A DNA stretch of 64,000 nt from a bacterium (GTDB lineage: Bacteria; Bacteroidota; Ignavibacteria; Kapaibacteriales; UBA2268), in the NCBI GenBank assembly GCA_024711295.1, contig JANJTB010000021.1:144979-208978 (forward strand), in the 5' to 3' direction. The notes under the pieces are model-generated. The model had not been told where the DNA came from. It did not search any database and was given only the letters and a program-made list of their open reading frames with translations. The position numbers were made by a program, and so were the translations under genes. Within the stretch, counting starts at the first letter, position 1, and the number at the start of each line of letters is the position of its first letter. Positions 44,202 to 52,849 of the stretch are shown here, piece after piece.

Positions 44202-44816
44202 ATGAGTAATTTATTGAAGCCGCTTGTGGATTTTATGGCAAAATCTAAAAGCTGGATGGAAAGTTTTGCTGAAAGACCAAGAGCAATGTACATATTGGCA
44301 TTTTTGGCGTTTGTTGAGTCATCATTCTTTCCATTGCCTCCAGATATATTATTAATAGCAATTGCAGTATCATCCCCTAAAAAAGCATTCAAAGCAGCAA
44401 TGTGGTGCTCAATTGGTTCAGTTCTTGGCGGTATTTTCGGCTACTACATAGGTTATGGCTTGATGGAGACAGTAGGTTATAAAATCGTTGATTTTTATAA
44501 TGCTCATGAAATTTGGCAAAGATTAATGCAAACATTTCAAGGAGAAGTTGGATTCTGGTTTCTTGCAGGAGCGGCATTTACTCCTTTGCCATACAAAATC
44601 GCTACAATTGCTGCCGGTGCAACTAAAATGGCTCTTTTTGAGTTCATCGTAATTTCATCAATAGGAAGAGCAGCTAGATTTTTCCTGGTTGGAAGCATTT
44701 TTTATTTTATCGGTCCTCAGGCAAAGATTTATATTGATAAATATTTCGACAAGTTATCTTTAGCTTTTCTTGCACTTTTAATTTTAGGATTTGTTGCTGT
44801 AAAGTACATTATTTAA
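44202..44816 (+). CDS. YqaA-family (VTT/SNARE-associated domain) membrane protein
   Basis: The protein has 204 residues and about five hydrophobic segments. Its motifs are those of the YqaA/DedA superfamily: FLAFVESSFFPLPPDILLIA, GSVLGGIFGYYIGYGL and FTPLPYKIATIAAGATKM, with the re-entrant-loop prolines. DedA-superfamily members are implicated in undecaprenyl-phosphate or phospholipid translocation and membrane homeostasis; the YqaA branch itself is little studied. The next gene begins 20 bases downstream on the same strand. Confidence 0.85.
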   Translation: MSNLLKPLVDFMAKSKSWMESFAERPRAMYILAFLAFVESSFFPLPPDILLIAIAVSSPKKAFKAAMWCSIGSVLGGIFGYYIGYGLMETVGYKIVDFYNAHEIWQRLMQTFQGEVGFWFLAGAAFTPLPYKIATIAAGATKMALFEFIVISSIGRAARFFLVGSIFYFIGPQAKIYIDKYFDKLSLAFLALLILGFVAVKYII

Positions 44817-44835
44817 TAATATGGAGTTTATTAAA

Positions 44836-45198
44836 ATGAATAATCCTCAATGGATAATAGATTTATTTGCATCAATTGATGCAATGGATACAAGTAAGTT
44901 TGTTTCATTTATGACAGAAGATGCTGTATTTACTTTTGGGAATGCTCCAGCTTCACAAGGTAAAAAAGCAATTTTTGATGGAGTTGATGGCTTCTTCAAA
45001 AGTATTGCCAGCATCAAGCATCATGATTTACAGACCATTGGAACCGGTGATTATATAGTTGTACGTGGTAATTCAACATACACTCGACATTCCGGTTCTG
45101 TTATGACTGTTGGATTTTGCAATGTTTTTGAGATGGAGAATAACTTGATAAAGAATTATAGAATTTATATTGATCTTTCTCAATTGTATGCAGAATAG
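44836..45198 (+). CDS. NTF2/SnoaL-like small protein
   Basis: This is a 120-residue cone-shaped NTF2-like domain: WIIDLFASIDAMDTSKFVSFM, then EDAVFTFGNAPASQGKKAIFDGVDGFFKSI, a beta-sheet, and a C-terminal strand FEMENNLIKNYRIYIDLS. Such domains act as small ligand-binding or isomerase-like proteins; the function here cannot be inferred. A first ATG lies at 44821, but it sits in a GGAG sequence that is well placed (nine bases) for the second ATG at 44836, so I use the second. It is probably co-transcribed with the YqaA-like gene. Confidence 0.75.
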   Translation: MNNPQWIIDLFASIDAMDTSKFVSFMTEDAVFTFGNAPASQGKKAIFDGVDGFFKSIASIKHHDLQTIGTGDYIVVRGNSTYTRHSGSVMTVGFCNVFEMENNLIKNYRIYIDLSQLYAE

Positions 45199-45220
45199 AC
45201 CAATCATTTATTAATTTGTT

Positions 45221-45253
45221 AAAGGCTTTCAAAATTAATTTGAAAGCTTTTTT
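45221..45253 (+). terminator. Terminator between the NTF2-like and YeiH genes, possibly bidirectional
   Basis: AAAGGCTTTCAAA and TTTGAAAGCTTTT pair over 13 bp with one G-T, followed by T. The minus strand also has a hairpin followed by T, so it may serve the convergent YeiH gene too. Confidence 0.75.
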
Positions 45254-45305
45254 AAAATTAATATAAATAAATTGATAAAATTACTAACTTTACACCTGAT
45301 TAAGC

Positions 45306-46232
45306 TTAAATTTGATAAATAAATAAAAGTGAGCTCACAGATATTATTATCCATAGCAAAACACCAAGTACTAAAGGCTTGACACCCACGGATTTCACAG
45401 CATCTCTTGATAAACCCAAACCAATGAAAAACAATGTCAAAGTTAATCCTTTTTTTGCAATAATAACAATATATCTACCATAATCAGTAGTTTCTGGTAT
45501 ATAAGTATTTATTATCATTGCAACAACAAAGAAAAAAATGAAATAAGGTATTGATATTTTTACACCTTTCTTTTTGTAGATAAATGTATATAAAATTGTA
45601 ACAGGAATGATCCACAATGCTCTTTCCAATTTCACAGTAGTTGCTATTTTTAATGCCTCTTCACCATATTTTGAAGCTGCTCCTACAACTGAGCTTGTAT
45701 CATGAATAGCAATCGCTGACCATAAACCGAACTGTTCCTGCGAAAGGTTTAATACTTCACCAATATAGGGAAAAATAAATAGTGCTAAAGAATTTAAAAT
45801 AAAAATTGTTGCCAGAGCAACTGACATTTCATCTTCTTTTGCATCTAATACCGGAGAAACAGCTGCTATTGCACTACCTCCGCAAATTGCAGTCCCGGTA
45901 GATATCAAAGCAGTAGTATTTTTTTTAATTCTGAGTATTTTACCTAAAAAAGTACCTATTAACAAGGTTAGGAAAATTGTTGATATCGTTAATATTAAAC
46001 CTTCCTCACCCGCTTTTGCTGCCTCGAATAAGTTAATTCCAAATCCCAGTCCAACAACTGAAACCTGTAATAAAATTTTAGTTATTTTTGAATTATATTT
46101 CTTGTAAGGATGAACAATAACTTGAGAGAAAATCAGCCCCATCAATAAGGCTAATGGCGGATTAATAAATGGAGTCAAAGTAGCGATTGCACCCATAAAG
46201 AAAATAATTTTAATAAGGATTTGGTTATTCAT
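45306..46232 (-). CDS. YeiH/YadS-family putative sulfate exporter
   Basis: This 308-residue protein has about ten hydrophobic helices. Family motifs are NPPLALLMGLIFSQ, VSVVGLGFGINL, STGTAICGGSAIAAVSPVL, IHDTSSVVGAASKYGEEAL, TVKLERALWIIP and FFIGLGLSRDAVKSVGVKPL. Members are annotated as putative sulfate or sulfonate exporters; the substrate is not experimentally firm. It is on its own on the minus strand, divergent from the C1-like peptidase gene. Confidence 0.88.
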   Translation of the reverse strand: MNNQILIKIIFFMGAIATLTPFINPPLALLMGLIFSQVIVHPYKKYNSKITKILLQVSVVGLGFGINLFEAAKAGEEGLILTISTIFLTLLIGTFLGKILRIKKNTTALISTGTAICGGSAIAAVSPVLDAKEDEMSVALATIFILNSLALFIFPYIGEVLNLSQEQFGLWSAIAIHDTSSVVGAASKYGEEALKIATTVKLERALWIIPVTILYTFIYKKKGVKISIPYFIFFFVVAMIINTYIPETTDYGRYIVIIAKKGLTLTLFFIGLGLSRDAVKSVGVKPLVLGVLLWIIISVSSLLFIYQI

Positions 46233-46365
46233 CAGGTTTTTTATTTATTAATTGCATATTTAAAAAGGAAATATAACGAAATTAGATTGCATTTGTTTAT
46301 TATAGTATCTTGTTACTTATTTTTCGTATTTTTAATTTTAATTAAATTACAATTTGGAAAAAATT

Positions 46366-47589
46366 ATGAAAAAGTTAATTTTATGTTTGACTTTGGTAGT
46401 CATTTCAATTAATGTGATATTATCACAACCAATTAGAAAAGATAAGGGTGAGTTTATTGAAAATAAAAATGAAGCTTGGGATAATATTAAAAAAGACATT
46501 GATGAGTATAATAAAAAACCCGAAGTAAAAAAACTCCGATTTACACCTGATTTCTCATCTTTTGACATACCTAAAAGTATAAGCGATTTCAAACCATTTT
46601 GGCATAACAATCCGGTTATGCAAAGCTCAACAGGTACTTGTTGGGCATTCGCATCAACTTCTTTTTTAGAATCAGAGGTGAATAGATTGTTCAAGAAAGA
46701 AGTCAAATTATCTGAAATGTTTACTGTGTATCATGAATACATAGCAAAAGTGAAAAGATATATTAAAGAACGAGGCAACTCGTTGGTTTCGGAAGGAGCA
46801 CAAACTAATTCTACCATTAGAGTATTAAAAGAGTTCGGAGCAGTTCCGATTTCTGCTTATACAGGACTTAAACTAAATCAAAAGCATCATGCACATGACA
46901 AACTAATACAAGAAATCAATACTTATTTAGAGCATTGCAAGAAAAATAGCATTTGGAATGAAGAAGAAATAATTGAGAATGTTGAGTCAATATTGAATCA
47001 TTACTTAAATGAGCCCCCAAAAAAGTTTACATACGAAGGAAGGGAATATACTCCTAAATCATTTGCAAGTGATTACCTTAAGCTAAATCCTGATGAATAT
47101 GTTGATGTTATGTCAATTATGGAAAGTGGGTTTTGGAAAAAAACTATTTATGATGTTCCTGATAACTGGTCAAAAGCAGATGTTTACTATAATATCCCTT
47201 TGGATGACTATATGAAAGCATTAAATAATGCAGTTGCTAACCGCCATTCTGTGGCAATAAGCGGGGATGTTTCGGAAGCAGGTCATTATTCGTACCAGGA
47301 TGCAGCTATTGTACCATCATTTGATATTCCATCAGATTTTATAAATGATTTTTCACGTCAATTCCGAATTTCAAATCATACTACAACAGACGATCATGGA
47401 ATACACCTAATAGGCAAATTTTCCAATAAATCAGGTGATTGGTTTTTAATTAAAGACTCAGGTTCAGGAGCAAGAAATGGAAAGCACAAAGGATACTATT
47501 TCTATCATAGTGATTATATAAAACTAAAGATGACAACATTCTTAGTTCATAAAGATGCTGTCAAAGATATTTTATCCAAGTTCAATTAG
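46366..47589 (+). CDS. Exported C1-like (PepC/bleomycin-hydrolase type) cysteine peptidase
   Basis: A signal peptide (hydrophobic residues about 3-20, ending ILSQ) precedes a papain-fold domain. The nucleophile is in SSTGTCWAFASTSFLESE (Cys 92), the distinctive motif of C1B peptidases; LKEFGAVP and the long helical insertion are as in PepC. The catalytic His is in DDHGIHLIGKF. The usual catalytic Asn segment (ENSWG) reads KDSGSG, so Asn appears to be replaced by Asp. An in-frame TTG four codons upstream is less likely than the ATG at 46366 that begins the signal peptide. The protein has 407 residues and probably acts in the periplasm or outside the cell. Confidence 0.85.
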   Translation: MKKLILCLTLVVISINVILSQPIRKDKGEFIENKNEAWDNIKKDIDEYNKKPEVKKLRFTPDFSSFDIPKSISDFKPFWHNNPVMQSSTGTCWAFASTSFLESEVNRLFKKEVKLSEMFTVYHEYIAKVKRYIKERGNSLVSEGAQTNSTIRVLKEFGAVPISAYTGLKLNQKHHAHDKLIQEINTYLEHCKKNSIWNEEEIIENVESILNHYLNEPPKKFTYEGREYTPKSFASDYLKLNPDEYVDVMSIMESGFWKKTIYDVPDNWSKADVYYNIPLDDYMKALNNAVANRHSVAISGDVSEAGHYSYQDAAIVPSFDIPSDFINDFSRQFRISNHTTTDDHGIHLIGKFSNKSGDWFLIKDSGSGARNGKHKGYYFYHSDYIKLKMTTFLVHKDAVKDILSKFN

Positions 47590-47624
47590 AATTATTGGCT
47601 GTTTCAAAAATCAAAAGTAGATGG

Positions 47625-47657
47625 TTATCGTCACTGTCATTTTACAGACAGTGATAA
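47625..47657 (+). promoter_or_regulatory. RNA hairpin abutting the HAD gene start
   Basis: TTATC-GT-CACTGTC pairs with GACAGTGATAA (12 bp with a two-base bulge, eight-base loop). The stem ends immediately before the ATG at 47658, so no free ribosome-binding sequence remains. It has no T tract, which argues against termination. Confidence 0.5.
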
Positions 47658-48368
47658 ATGAAAAAGTTAATACTTTTTGATATAGACGGTACTATTTTGA
47701 ACTTCAGGCATGGCATTGCAAAAGAATTGTTTGCTTCTATGTTAGAGGAATTATTTAATCGTCCTGTTCCTGAGGAGGCCATTCCATATTTCCATGGGAT
47801 GACGGATTTGCAAATTATTAGAACGATTGCTGAAAACATTGGCATTACCTACAGTGAAGTTGAGCCAATAATTCCGGGAATTTGGCAAAAAATGCTTGCT
47901 ATGTTTCAAGAACACTCAAAAGAGGAAAATATTACTATACTACCCGGTATTCCCAAGTTAATCGAGCAATTAAACAAAGATAAGAATATATCACTTGCAT
48001 TAGTCACTGGCAATTTTATGGAGAACGCTTATTTAAAACTCAGTGTTAGTGGGTTAGATAAGTACTTTCCAACAGGTGCATTTGGTTGTGATTCAGCTGA
48101 CAGAAACGCATTACCCCCTATAGCTATACAAAGGGTAAATTCATCATATAATGGTGAAGTGTTTAATAATACAAATTCGATAATTATCGGAGATACATTT
48201 AGGGATATTGAATGTGCTCACGTAAATAAAATTAAAGTAATGGCAGTAGCCACAGGCGGATTTACGATTGATGAGTTAAATGCACACAAACCAGATAAGG
48301 TTATCAGGGATTTCTCTGACCTTGATCAATCCATAAATGATATTTATTCATTATTCGACTTAAATTAA
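47658..48368 (+). CDS. HAD-superfamily hydrolase (phosphoglycolate-phosphatase-like)
   Basis: HAD hydrolases remove phosphate from small metabolites. Motif I is FDIDGTILNF (Asp 7, Asp 9), motif II is SLALVTGNF, and motif IV is IIIGDTFRDIECA. The cap domain at residues about 16-90 is helical, as in the Gph/PgmB group. The length is 236 residues. The stop overlaps the cmk start by one base (TAATG), so it is translationally coupled to cmk and ispH. The substrate is uncertain. A hairpin sits directly against the start codon. Confidence 0.88.
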   Translation: MKKLILFDIDGTILNFRHGIAKELFASMLEELFNRPVPEEAIPYFHGMTDLQIIRTIAENIGITYSEVEPIIPGIWQKMLAMFQEHSKEENITILPGIPKLIEQLNKDKNISLALVTGNFMENAYLKLSVSGLDKYFPTGAFGCDSADRNALPPIAIQRVNSSYNGEVFNNTNSIIIGDTFRDIECAHVNKIKVMAVATGGFTIDELNAHKPDKVIRDFSDLDQSINDIYSLFDLN

Positions 48369-49042
48369 TGAAAAACATAATAATTGCAATAGATGGTCCG
48401 GCAGGTTCAGGCAAATCAACTTCAGCAAAAATTGTTGCTGAAAAATTAGGATATATTTATATTGATACCGGTGCTATGTACAGAGCGGTTACATTAGCCT
48501 GTATAGAAGCAGAAATTGGCATAAATGATAACGAAGTAGCGAAACTAGTTGATGGAATCAGAATTGATTTAGTACAGAGTGATTTAGGCCAAAGAACATA
48601 TCTGAATGGCAAAGATGTAAGTGATGATATAAGAAGACCTGACGTAACTAAGCTTGTCAGCCCCGTAAGTGCGATGGCTTATGTAAGAGAAAAAATGGTT
48701 ATACAGCAAAGAGAAATGGGCTTGAATGGAGGAGTTGTCATGGATGGTCGTGATATTGGGACTGTTGTTTTCACAAATGCTGAGCTTAAAATTTACCTTA
48801 TTGCTTCAATTGAAGCACGAGCTGAAAGAAGACTTCTTGAACTGAAACAGAAGGGATTCAATTATTCACTTGAAGAAATAATAAAACAAATTTCTGACAG
48901 AGACATATATGACAGCTCAAGAGAAATAAGCCCACTTAAAAGAGCAGATGATGCTGTGGTAATAGATACATCGAACATTTCAATTCAGGAACAAACTCAG
49001 AAAATAATAGATTTGGCATATCAAATAATTGGAGTAAATTAG
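48368..49042 (+). CDS. cmk: Cytidylate kinase
   Basis: Cmk phosphorylates CMP and dCMP. The P-loop is GPAGSGKST near the N-terminus; YIDTGAMYRAVTLA, VMDGRDIGTVVF and DRDIYDSSREISPLKRADDAVVIDTS are family motifs. The length is 224 residues. It overlaps the HAD gene by one base and precedes ispH by three, forming a tight three-gene run. The cmk-ispH neighbourhood recurs in other phyla. Confidence 0.96.
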   Translation: MKNIIIAIDGPAGSGKSTSAKIVAEKLGYIYIDTGAMYRAVTLACIEAEIGINDNEVAKLVDGIRIDLVQSDLGQRTYLNGKDVSDDIRRPDVTKLVSPVSAMAYVREKMVIQQREMGLNGGVVMDGRDIGTVVFTNAELKIYLIASIEARAERRLLELKQKGFNYSLEEIIKQISDRDIYDSSREISPLKRADDAVVIDTSNISIQEQTQKIIDLAYQIIGVN

Positions 49043-49045
49043 CAG

Positions 49046-49948
49046 ATGCAAGTTACAATTCATGATAAGGCGGGATTTTGTTGGGGCGTAGTCAGGACTG
49101 TTGATATAGCTGAAGAGACTTTATCAAAATCTGAGATTAATAAGCAAAACACCTATATTCTTGGGCATATAATACATAATCCTAAGGAGATTGAACGATT
49201 AGAAAACCGAGGTCTTAAAACCATTTCGCATAAAGATTTAGAAGATATTGCATTAAATGACCCATCTGCCAATATCATTATTCGCGCTCATGGCGAGCCA
49301 CCCTCTACTTACAAAAAAACAGAAGAGCTTGGATTGAGTGTTATTGATGCGACTTGTCCGCTGGTAACAAACTTACAAAATCGTGTCAGGAAATACTATG
49401 AGCTTGGATACCAAATTATAATTTTTGGAAAGAGGGATCATGCTGAGGTTATCGGACTTCGAGGTGTTTGTAATGATGAATGTATAGTAATTAAAACACT
49501 TGATGAGGCAAAACAAATTACTGATTTTGGTAAACAAACAGTATTCATGTCGCAAACTACTATGGATAAGCATATATTTCATGATGTGAAAGAATATCTA
49601 GACTCAAAGATTAATAATCTTATTGATTTAGGAGAAATTGATAATAAACTGATAGGTCGTGATACTACTTGTCGTGCTGTTACAAGCCGTGAAGAGCCTA
49701 TGCTGGAATTCGCTAAGTCCAATGATGTGATGATTTTCGTTTCTGGTAAAGATTCATCTAATGGTAAAAGTTTATACAATTCTTGTCTGAAAGTTAATCC
49801 AAAAACTCATTTTATAGAAGATATCAGTGATATAGACCTTAATTGGTTTGCAGGTGCAGAGAAAGTCGGGATTTCCGGTGCAACAAGCACTCCACAATGG
49901 TATATGGAAAAAGTAAAGCAATTTATTGAATCAGAATTTAATAATTAG
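49046..49948 (+). CDS. ispH: 4-hydroxy-3-methylbut-2-enyl diphosphate reductase
   Basis: IspH is the iron-sulphur enzyme that makes IPP and DMAPP in the last step of the MEP pathway. The cluster cysteines are Cys 12 (AGFCWGV), Cys 104 (DATCPLV) and Cys 209 (DTTCRAV). Substrate residues are seen in LGHIIHNP (His 41 and nearby), RAHGEPPS, DHAEVIGLRG and GISGATSTPQW. The length is 300 residues. It closes the HAD-cmk-ispH run and pairs functionally with dxr at 2191. Confidence 0.96.
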   Translation: MQVTIHDKAGFCWGVVRTVDIAEETLSKSEINKQNTYILGHIIHNPKEIERLENRGLKTISHKDLEDIALNDPSANIIIRAHGEPPSTYKKTEELGLSVIDATCPLVTNLQNRVRKYYELGYQIIIFGKRDHAEVIGLRGVCNDECIVIKTLDEAKQITDFGKQTVFMSQTTMDKHIFHDVKEYLDSKINNLIDLGEIDNKLIGRDTTCRAVTSREEPMLEFAKSNDVMIFVSGKDSSNGKSLYNSCLKVNPKTHFIEDISDIDLNWFAGAEKVGISGATSTPQWYMEKVKQFIESEFNN

Positions 49949-49979
49949 CATAATATTTATTTTTTTCCGATATTATATT

Positions 49980-50020
49980 CTGAACGTAGTTTAGAATTAA
50001 ATTTTCTCCGCTACGTTCAG
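49980..50020. terminator. Strong hairpin between convergent ispH and the Rid gene
   Basis: CTGAACGTAG and CTACGTTCAG form a perfect 10-bp stem around a 21-base loop. Neither side has a good T run, so it may be a Rho-independent terminator of weak type, or protect the 3' ends. Confidence 0.45.
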
Positions 50021-50065
50021 GATGTTTGAAATATTATTCTTTGTCCGGAATACAACAAGTAAGAT

Positions 50066-50434
50066 TTAAATATATGCTATGGCATCAACTTCTATCATAC
50101 AATTATAGTGCAGAATATTGACAGGTACTATGGTACGGGTAGGTTTGTGATTGCCCATAAATACTGAAAAAACATCATTCACAATATCCCAGTAAGAAAT
50201 GTCAGTTATATATATTCTGACTTGCAACAATTTTCCCTTCTCGCTTCCTACATTATTAAGCATCAAATCAATTTTGTTAAGCACAAGTAAGGTCTGCTCT
50301 TCTATGGTAATTGGTATATTTTTTTCAGAGTCAACAGGCAATTGACCTGAAATATATAATATCCCGTTATGCTCAATTATATTCGAATAATGACCATTAG
50401 CAAAAGGTATTTTTTCATTCTCCATTATTTTCAA
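50066..50434 (-). CDS. Rid-family (YjgF/YER057c) protein
   Basis: Rid proteins form trimers; the RidA branch deaminates reactive enamines. The 122-residue fold is clear: YSNIIEHNGILYISGQLPVD, LLVLNKIDLMLNNVGSEKGKLLQVRIYITD, and IEVDAIAYI. The catalytic Arg of RidA (in VARLP) is not present, since the matching segment reads VNILHYN, so it is likely one of the non-deaminase Rid branches. Three starts compete; the TTG at 50432-50434 has AGGAGG eight bases upstream and is preferred to the ATG at 50423-50425. It overlaps the 3' end of the MscS gene by 20 bases, implying translational coupling. Confidence 0.85.
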   Translation of the reverse strand: MKIMENEKIPFANGHYSNIIEHNGILYISGQLPVDSEKNIPITIEEQTLLVLNKIDLMLNNVGSEKGKLLQVRIYITDISYWDIVNDVFSVFMGNHKPTRTIVPVNILHYNCMIEVDAIAYI

Positions 50435-52079
50435 CTGATAAACCTCCTGATTGATAATTGCTAAAAGGTTCATAATTACTTAAAAAATGGTTCACTTCAT
50501 CTTTATTTATTTCAAAAACCGGAGTTTTTGATATTTTCTCAGGAAAATCCTCTACATGCAAAGTTTGTGTTGGGTATGCAAAACGAATTCCTAAGGACTC
50601 AGTTAATTTAATAATTTCAAAAATAATTTCATGCCTGATTTTTAATTCCTGACTCCAATCAGGCACAGAAAAAAAAGTATGAAATAGGACTATGATTGCC
50701 GAATCAGCCAGATCATTTAGATATATTTGTGAACTGTCTTTTTGGGTTAAAGGATGGTTATTTACAATTTTTCTCAAACCTGTGACGTAATATTCAATTA
50801 ATTCTGGAGGTGTATCATAAGTAATTGATATTCTAAATGAGAATCTCCTCATTTCTCTTCTGCCTAAATTGTCAATTATTGAGTCTGCAAGCTTACCGTT
50901 AGGTACAGATATTTGTGAATTATACAAAGTCCTAATCCTTGTTGAACGTATTCCAACTTCTTCAACATTTCCTTCGAAAGAATCAAATTTTATCAAGTCC
51001 CCTACATTGAATGGCTGGTCGGTAAAAATTGTAAGAGAACCAAAAAGATTTTTTACAGTATCCTGTGCAGCCAAAGCTAATGCCAGACCACCAATAGAAA
51101 CACCTGCTAACAAGGGAGTAATATTTATTCCGATATTACTAAATAGGTAAAGTGTACCTAAGATTACAACAATTATTTTAAGCCCTTTTCGAATGAATGG
51201 CACTAGATGGTCATCTACATTTGATGGACTTTTTAATGCAAAAAATTCAAACAAATCGGCAAAAAAATCACATAATTTGTAAACAATGATAGTTACTAAA
51301 ATAGGTACTATTGCCTTTACAATCAAGCTTAATATATAAGAAATATTGATGGGCAATGCCAACATTGCAAATAATTGTGTAAAAATCCAGGTAACAATCA
51401 GAACGCTTAAAGGTTTGGAAAGTGGTTTTACATATTTTTTATAAAGATTATGTTTAAAAAACCTTCCGGAAACCTTAACTAACAGGTAACCTAGCATCCA
51501 TCGAATAATGAAATGCAATGCATAGCAAATTATAATAATAAGTAAAAAGCCTGAATATTGCCATAAATGGATTCCTAGAAACATTTTTTTCCAATATGCA
51601 GGTAAAGTATCAATGAAATCAAATGAATCTATGGGAAAAGTTGACTTATATAACAACTCGATTTGAGAAACAGTATAAGTTGAATACAACCACTTGTTTC
51701 CGTATTTTTCCAAATATATATCCGGAAGTTCACTAAAAATAATATACTTTTGAACGTTTATAGTAGTGTCAATATAATCATTATTCTGTGGTAAATCATT
51801 AATATTTACAAATAAGCCTCTTCCATCATAAATGCGCTTTAGTTTTATAGCAAGTTCTTCAGCTAAGTCAGGTCTAACAAGTGATGTGTTAAGTGCTTTG
51901 GCAGCAACATTGGGATGATAATTGTCTTTTTGCAAATTATCCAAGTGAGTAGCAATTGTATTATAGGGGGAGTCGAGCTTAGCAATACTTTTTTTAGCAA
52001 AGGATTGCCCAAACAAAGACTGAATTATCAAAATTGCAGCAATAATAAATAAACAATAAATAAGTATTTTCTTCATCAT
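50415..52079 (-). CDS. MscS-family mechanosensitive channel with long N-terminal domain
   Basis: The protein has 554 residues: a signal or first helix at the N-terminus, a periplasmic domain (about 25-165), several membrane helices (about 175-330), and the MscS pore and beta domain. The pore helix and vestibule read ITPLLAGVSIGGLALALAAQDTVKNLFGSLTIF followed by DQPFNVGDLIKFDSFEGNVEEVGIRSTRIRTLYNSQISVPN (family signatures at about residues 322-398). It should release osmolytes on membrane tension. It shares a transcript with the downstream Rid gene. Confidence 0.9.
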   Translation of the reverse strand: MMKKILIYCLFIIAAILIIQSLFGQSFAKKSIAKLDSPYNTIATHLDNLQKDNYHPNVAAKALNTSLVRPDLAEELAIKLKRIYDGRGLFVNINDLPQNNDYIDTTINVQKYIIFSELPDIYLEKYGNKWLYSTYTVSQIELLYKSTFPIDSFDFIDTLPAYWKKMFLGIHLWQYSGFLLIIIICYALHFIIRWMLGYLLVKVSGRFFKHNLYKKYVKPLSKPLSVLIVTWIFTQLFAMLALPINISYILSLIVKAIVPILVTIIVYKLCDFFADLFEFFALKSPSNVDDHLVPFIRKGLKIIVVILGTLYLFSNIGINITPLLAGVSIGGLALALAAQDTVKNLFGSLTIFTDQPFNVGDLIKFDSFEGNVEEVGIRSTRIRTLYNSQISVPNGKLADSIIDNLGRREMRRFSFRISITYDTPPELIEYYVTGLRKIVNNHPLTQKDSSQIYLNDLADSAIIVLFHTFFSVPDWSQELKIRHEIIFEIIKLTESLGIRFAYPTQTLHVEDFPEKISKTPVFEINKDEVNHFLSNYEPFSNYQSGGLSVENNGE

Positions 52080-52212
52080 AGAGATTTTGTATAAAAAAAA
52101 TCAAACAAACTACAAAAAAAGGAATTTTTCCTCGATTTATATTATTAATTTCTTAGTTTAAAAAAAAATTAGCATTTTTACTTTTTGAATAAGTACAAAA
52201 TAAGGATAAAAA

Positions 52213-52746
52213 ATGGCAATACCAAAAGAAACTATATTTGAAGTTGTGAGAAATGTTTATCCGGATTTCGATACCTATGAGCATCGGAATCAACTTTCTA
52301 TTATAGTACCAAAAGATAAAATTATTGAAGTTGCAAAAGAACTAAGAGATAATCCTGCAACTTCATTCGAACTTTTAATTGACGTAACAGCCATTGATTG
52401 GTTAAAGAAAAAAAGCGATAGATTTGAAGTAGTTTATATTCTTTATTCAGTAAAGAATACTGAGCGCCTTAGAATTAAAGTTCCCGTTAGCGAGAAGAAA
52501 CCATCTTTACCTTCTGTTACTACTGTATGGGAAGCAGCGAATTGGTATGAGCGCGAAACATTTGATATGTATGGGATAATATTCGAAGGACACCCAGGAT
52601 TAAGAAGGTTTTATATGCCCGAAGATTATGTTGATCCCGAGTCAGGTGAACCTATTTATCCATTAAGAAAAGATTTTCCATTGATGGGTATACCGGACTC
52701 ACTCCCATTACCACCATACCCTGAAAAATATGGCGAATTGAAATAA
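52213..52746 (+). CDS. nuoC: NADH-quinone oxidoreductase subunit C, isolated
   Basis: NuoC (30 kDa) is a structural subunit of the complex I connecting module. It shows the expected VVYILYSVKNTERLRIKVPV, WEAANWYERETFDMYGIIFEGHPGLRRFYMPEDYV (several motifs at about residues 98-135) and PLRKDFPLMG. The length is 177 residues. AAGGA lies six bases before the ATG. Unusually it stands alone: the gene before it is on the other strand, and a strong terminator follows 12 bases after the stop, with nuoGHI about 37 kb away in this window. Confidence 0.94.
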   Translation: MAIPKETIFEVVRNVYPDFDTYEHRNQLSIIVPKDKIIEVAKELRDNPATSFELLIDVTAIDWLKKKSDRFEVVYILYSVKNTERLRIKVPVSEKKPSLPSVTTVWEAANWYERETFDMYGIIFEGHPGLRRFYMPEDYVDPESGEPIYPLRKDFPLMGIPDSLPLPPYPEKYGELK

Positions 52747-52757
52747 GAAATCTATTT

Positions 52758-52787
52758 AAAACCGTAACCATTTGTTACGGTTTTTTT
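52758..52787 (+). terminator. Intrinsic terminator after nuoC
   Basis: AAACCGTAAC and GTTACGGTTT form a perfect 10-bp stem with a five-base loop, followed by a T run. Confidence 0.9.
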
Positions 52788-52849
52788 GTTTATAACATTT
52801 TCTTTCGATATACGTATAAAAATAATGAAATCAACTATAGTAAACATAA

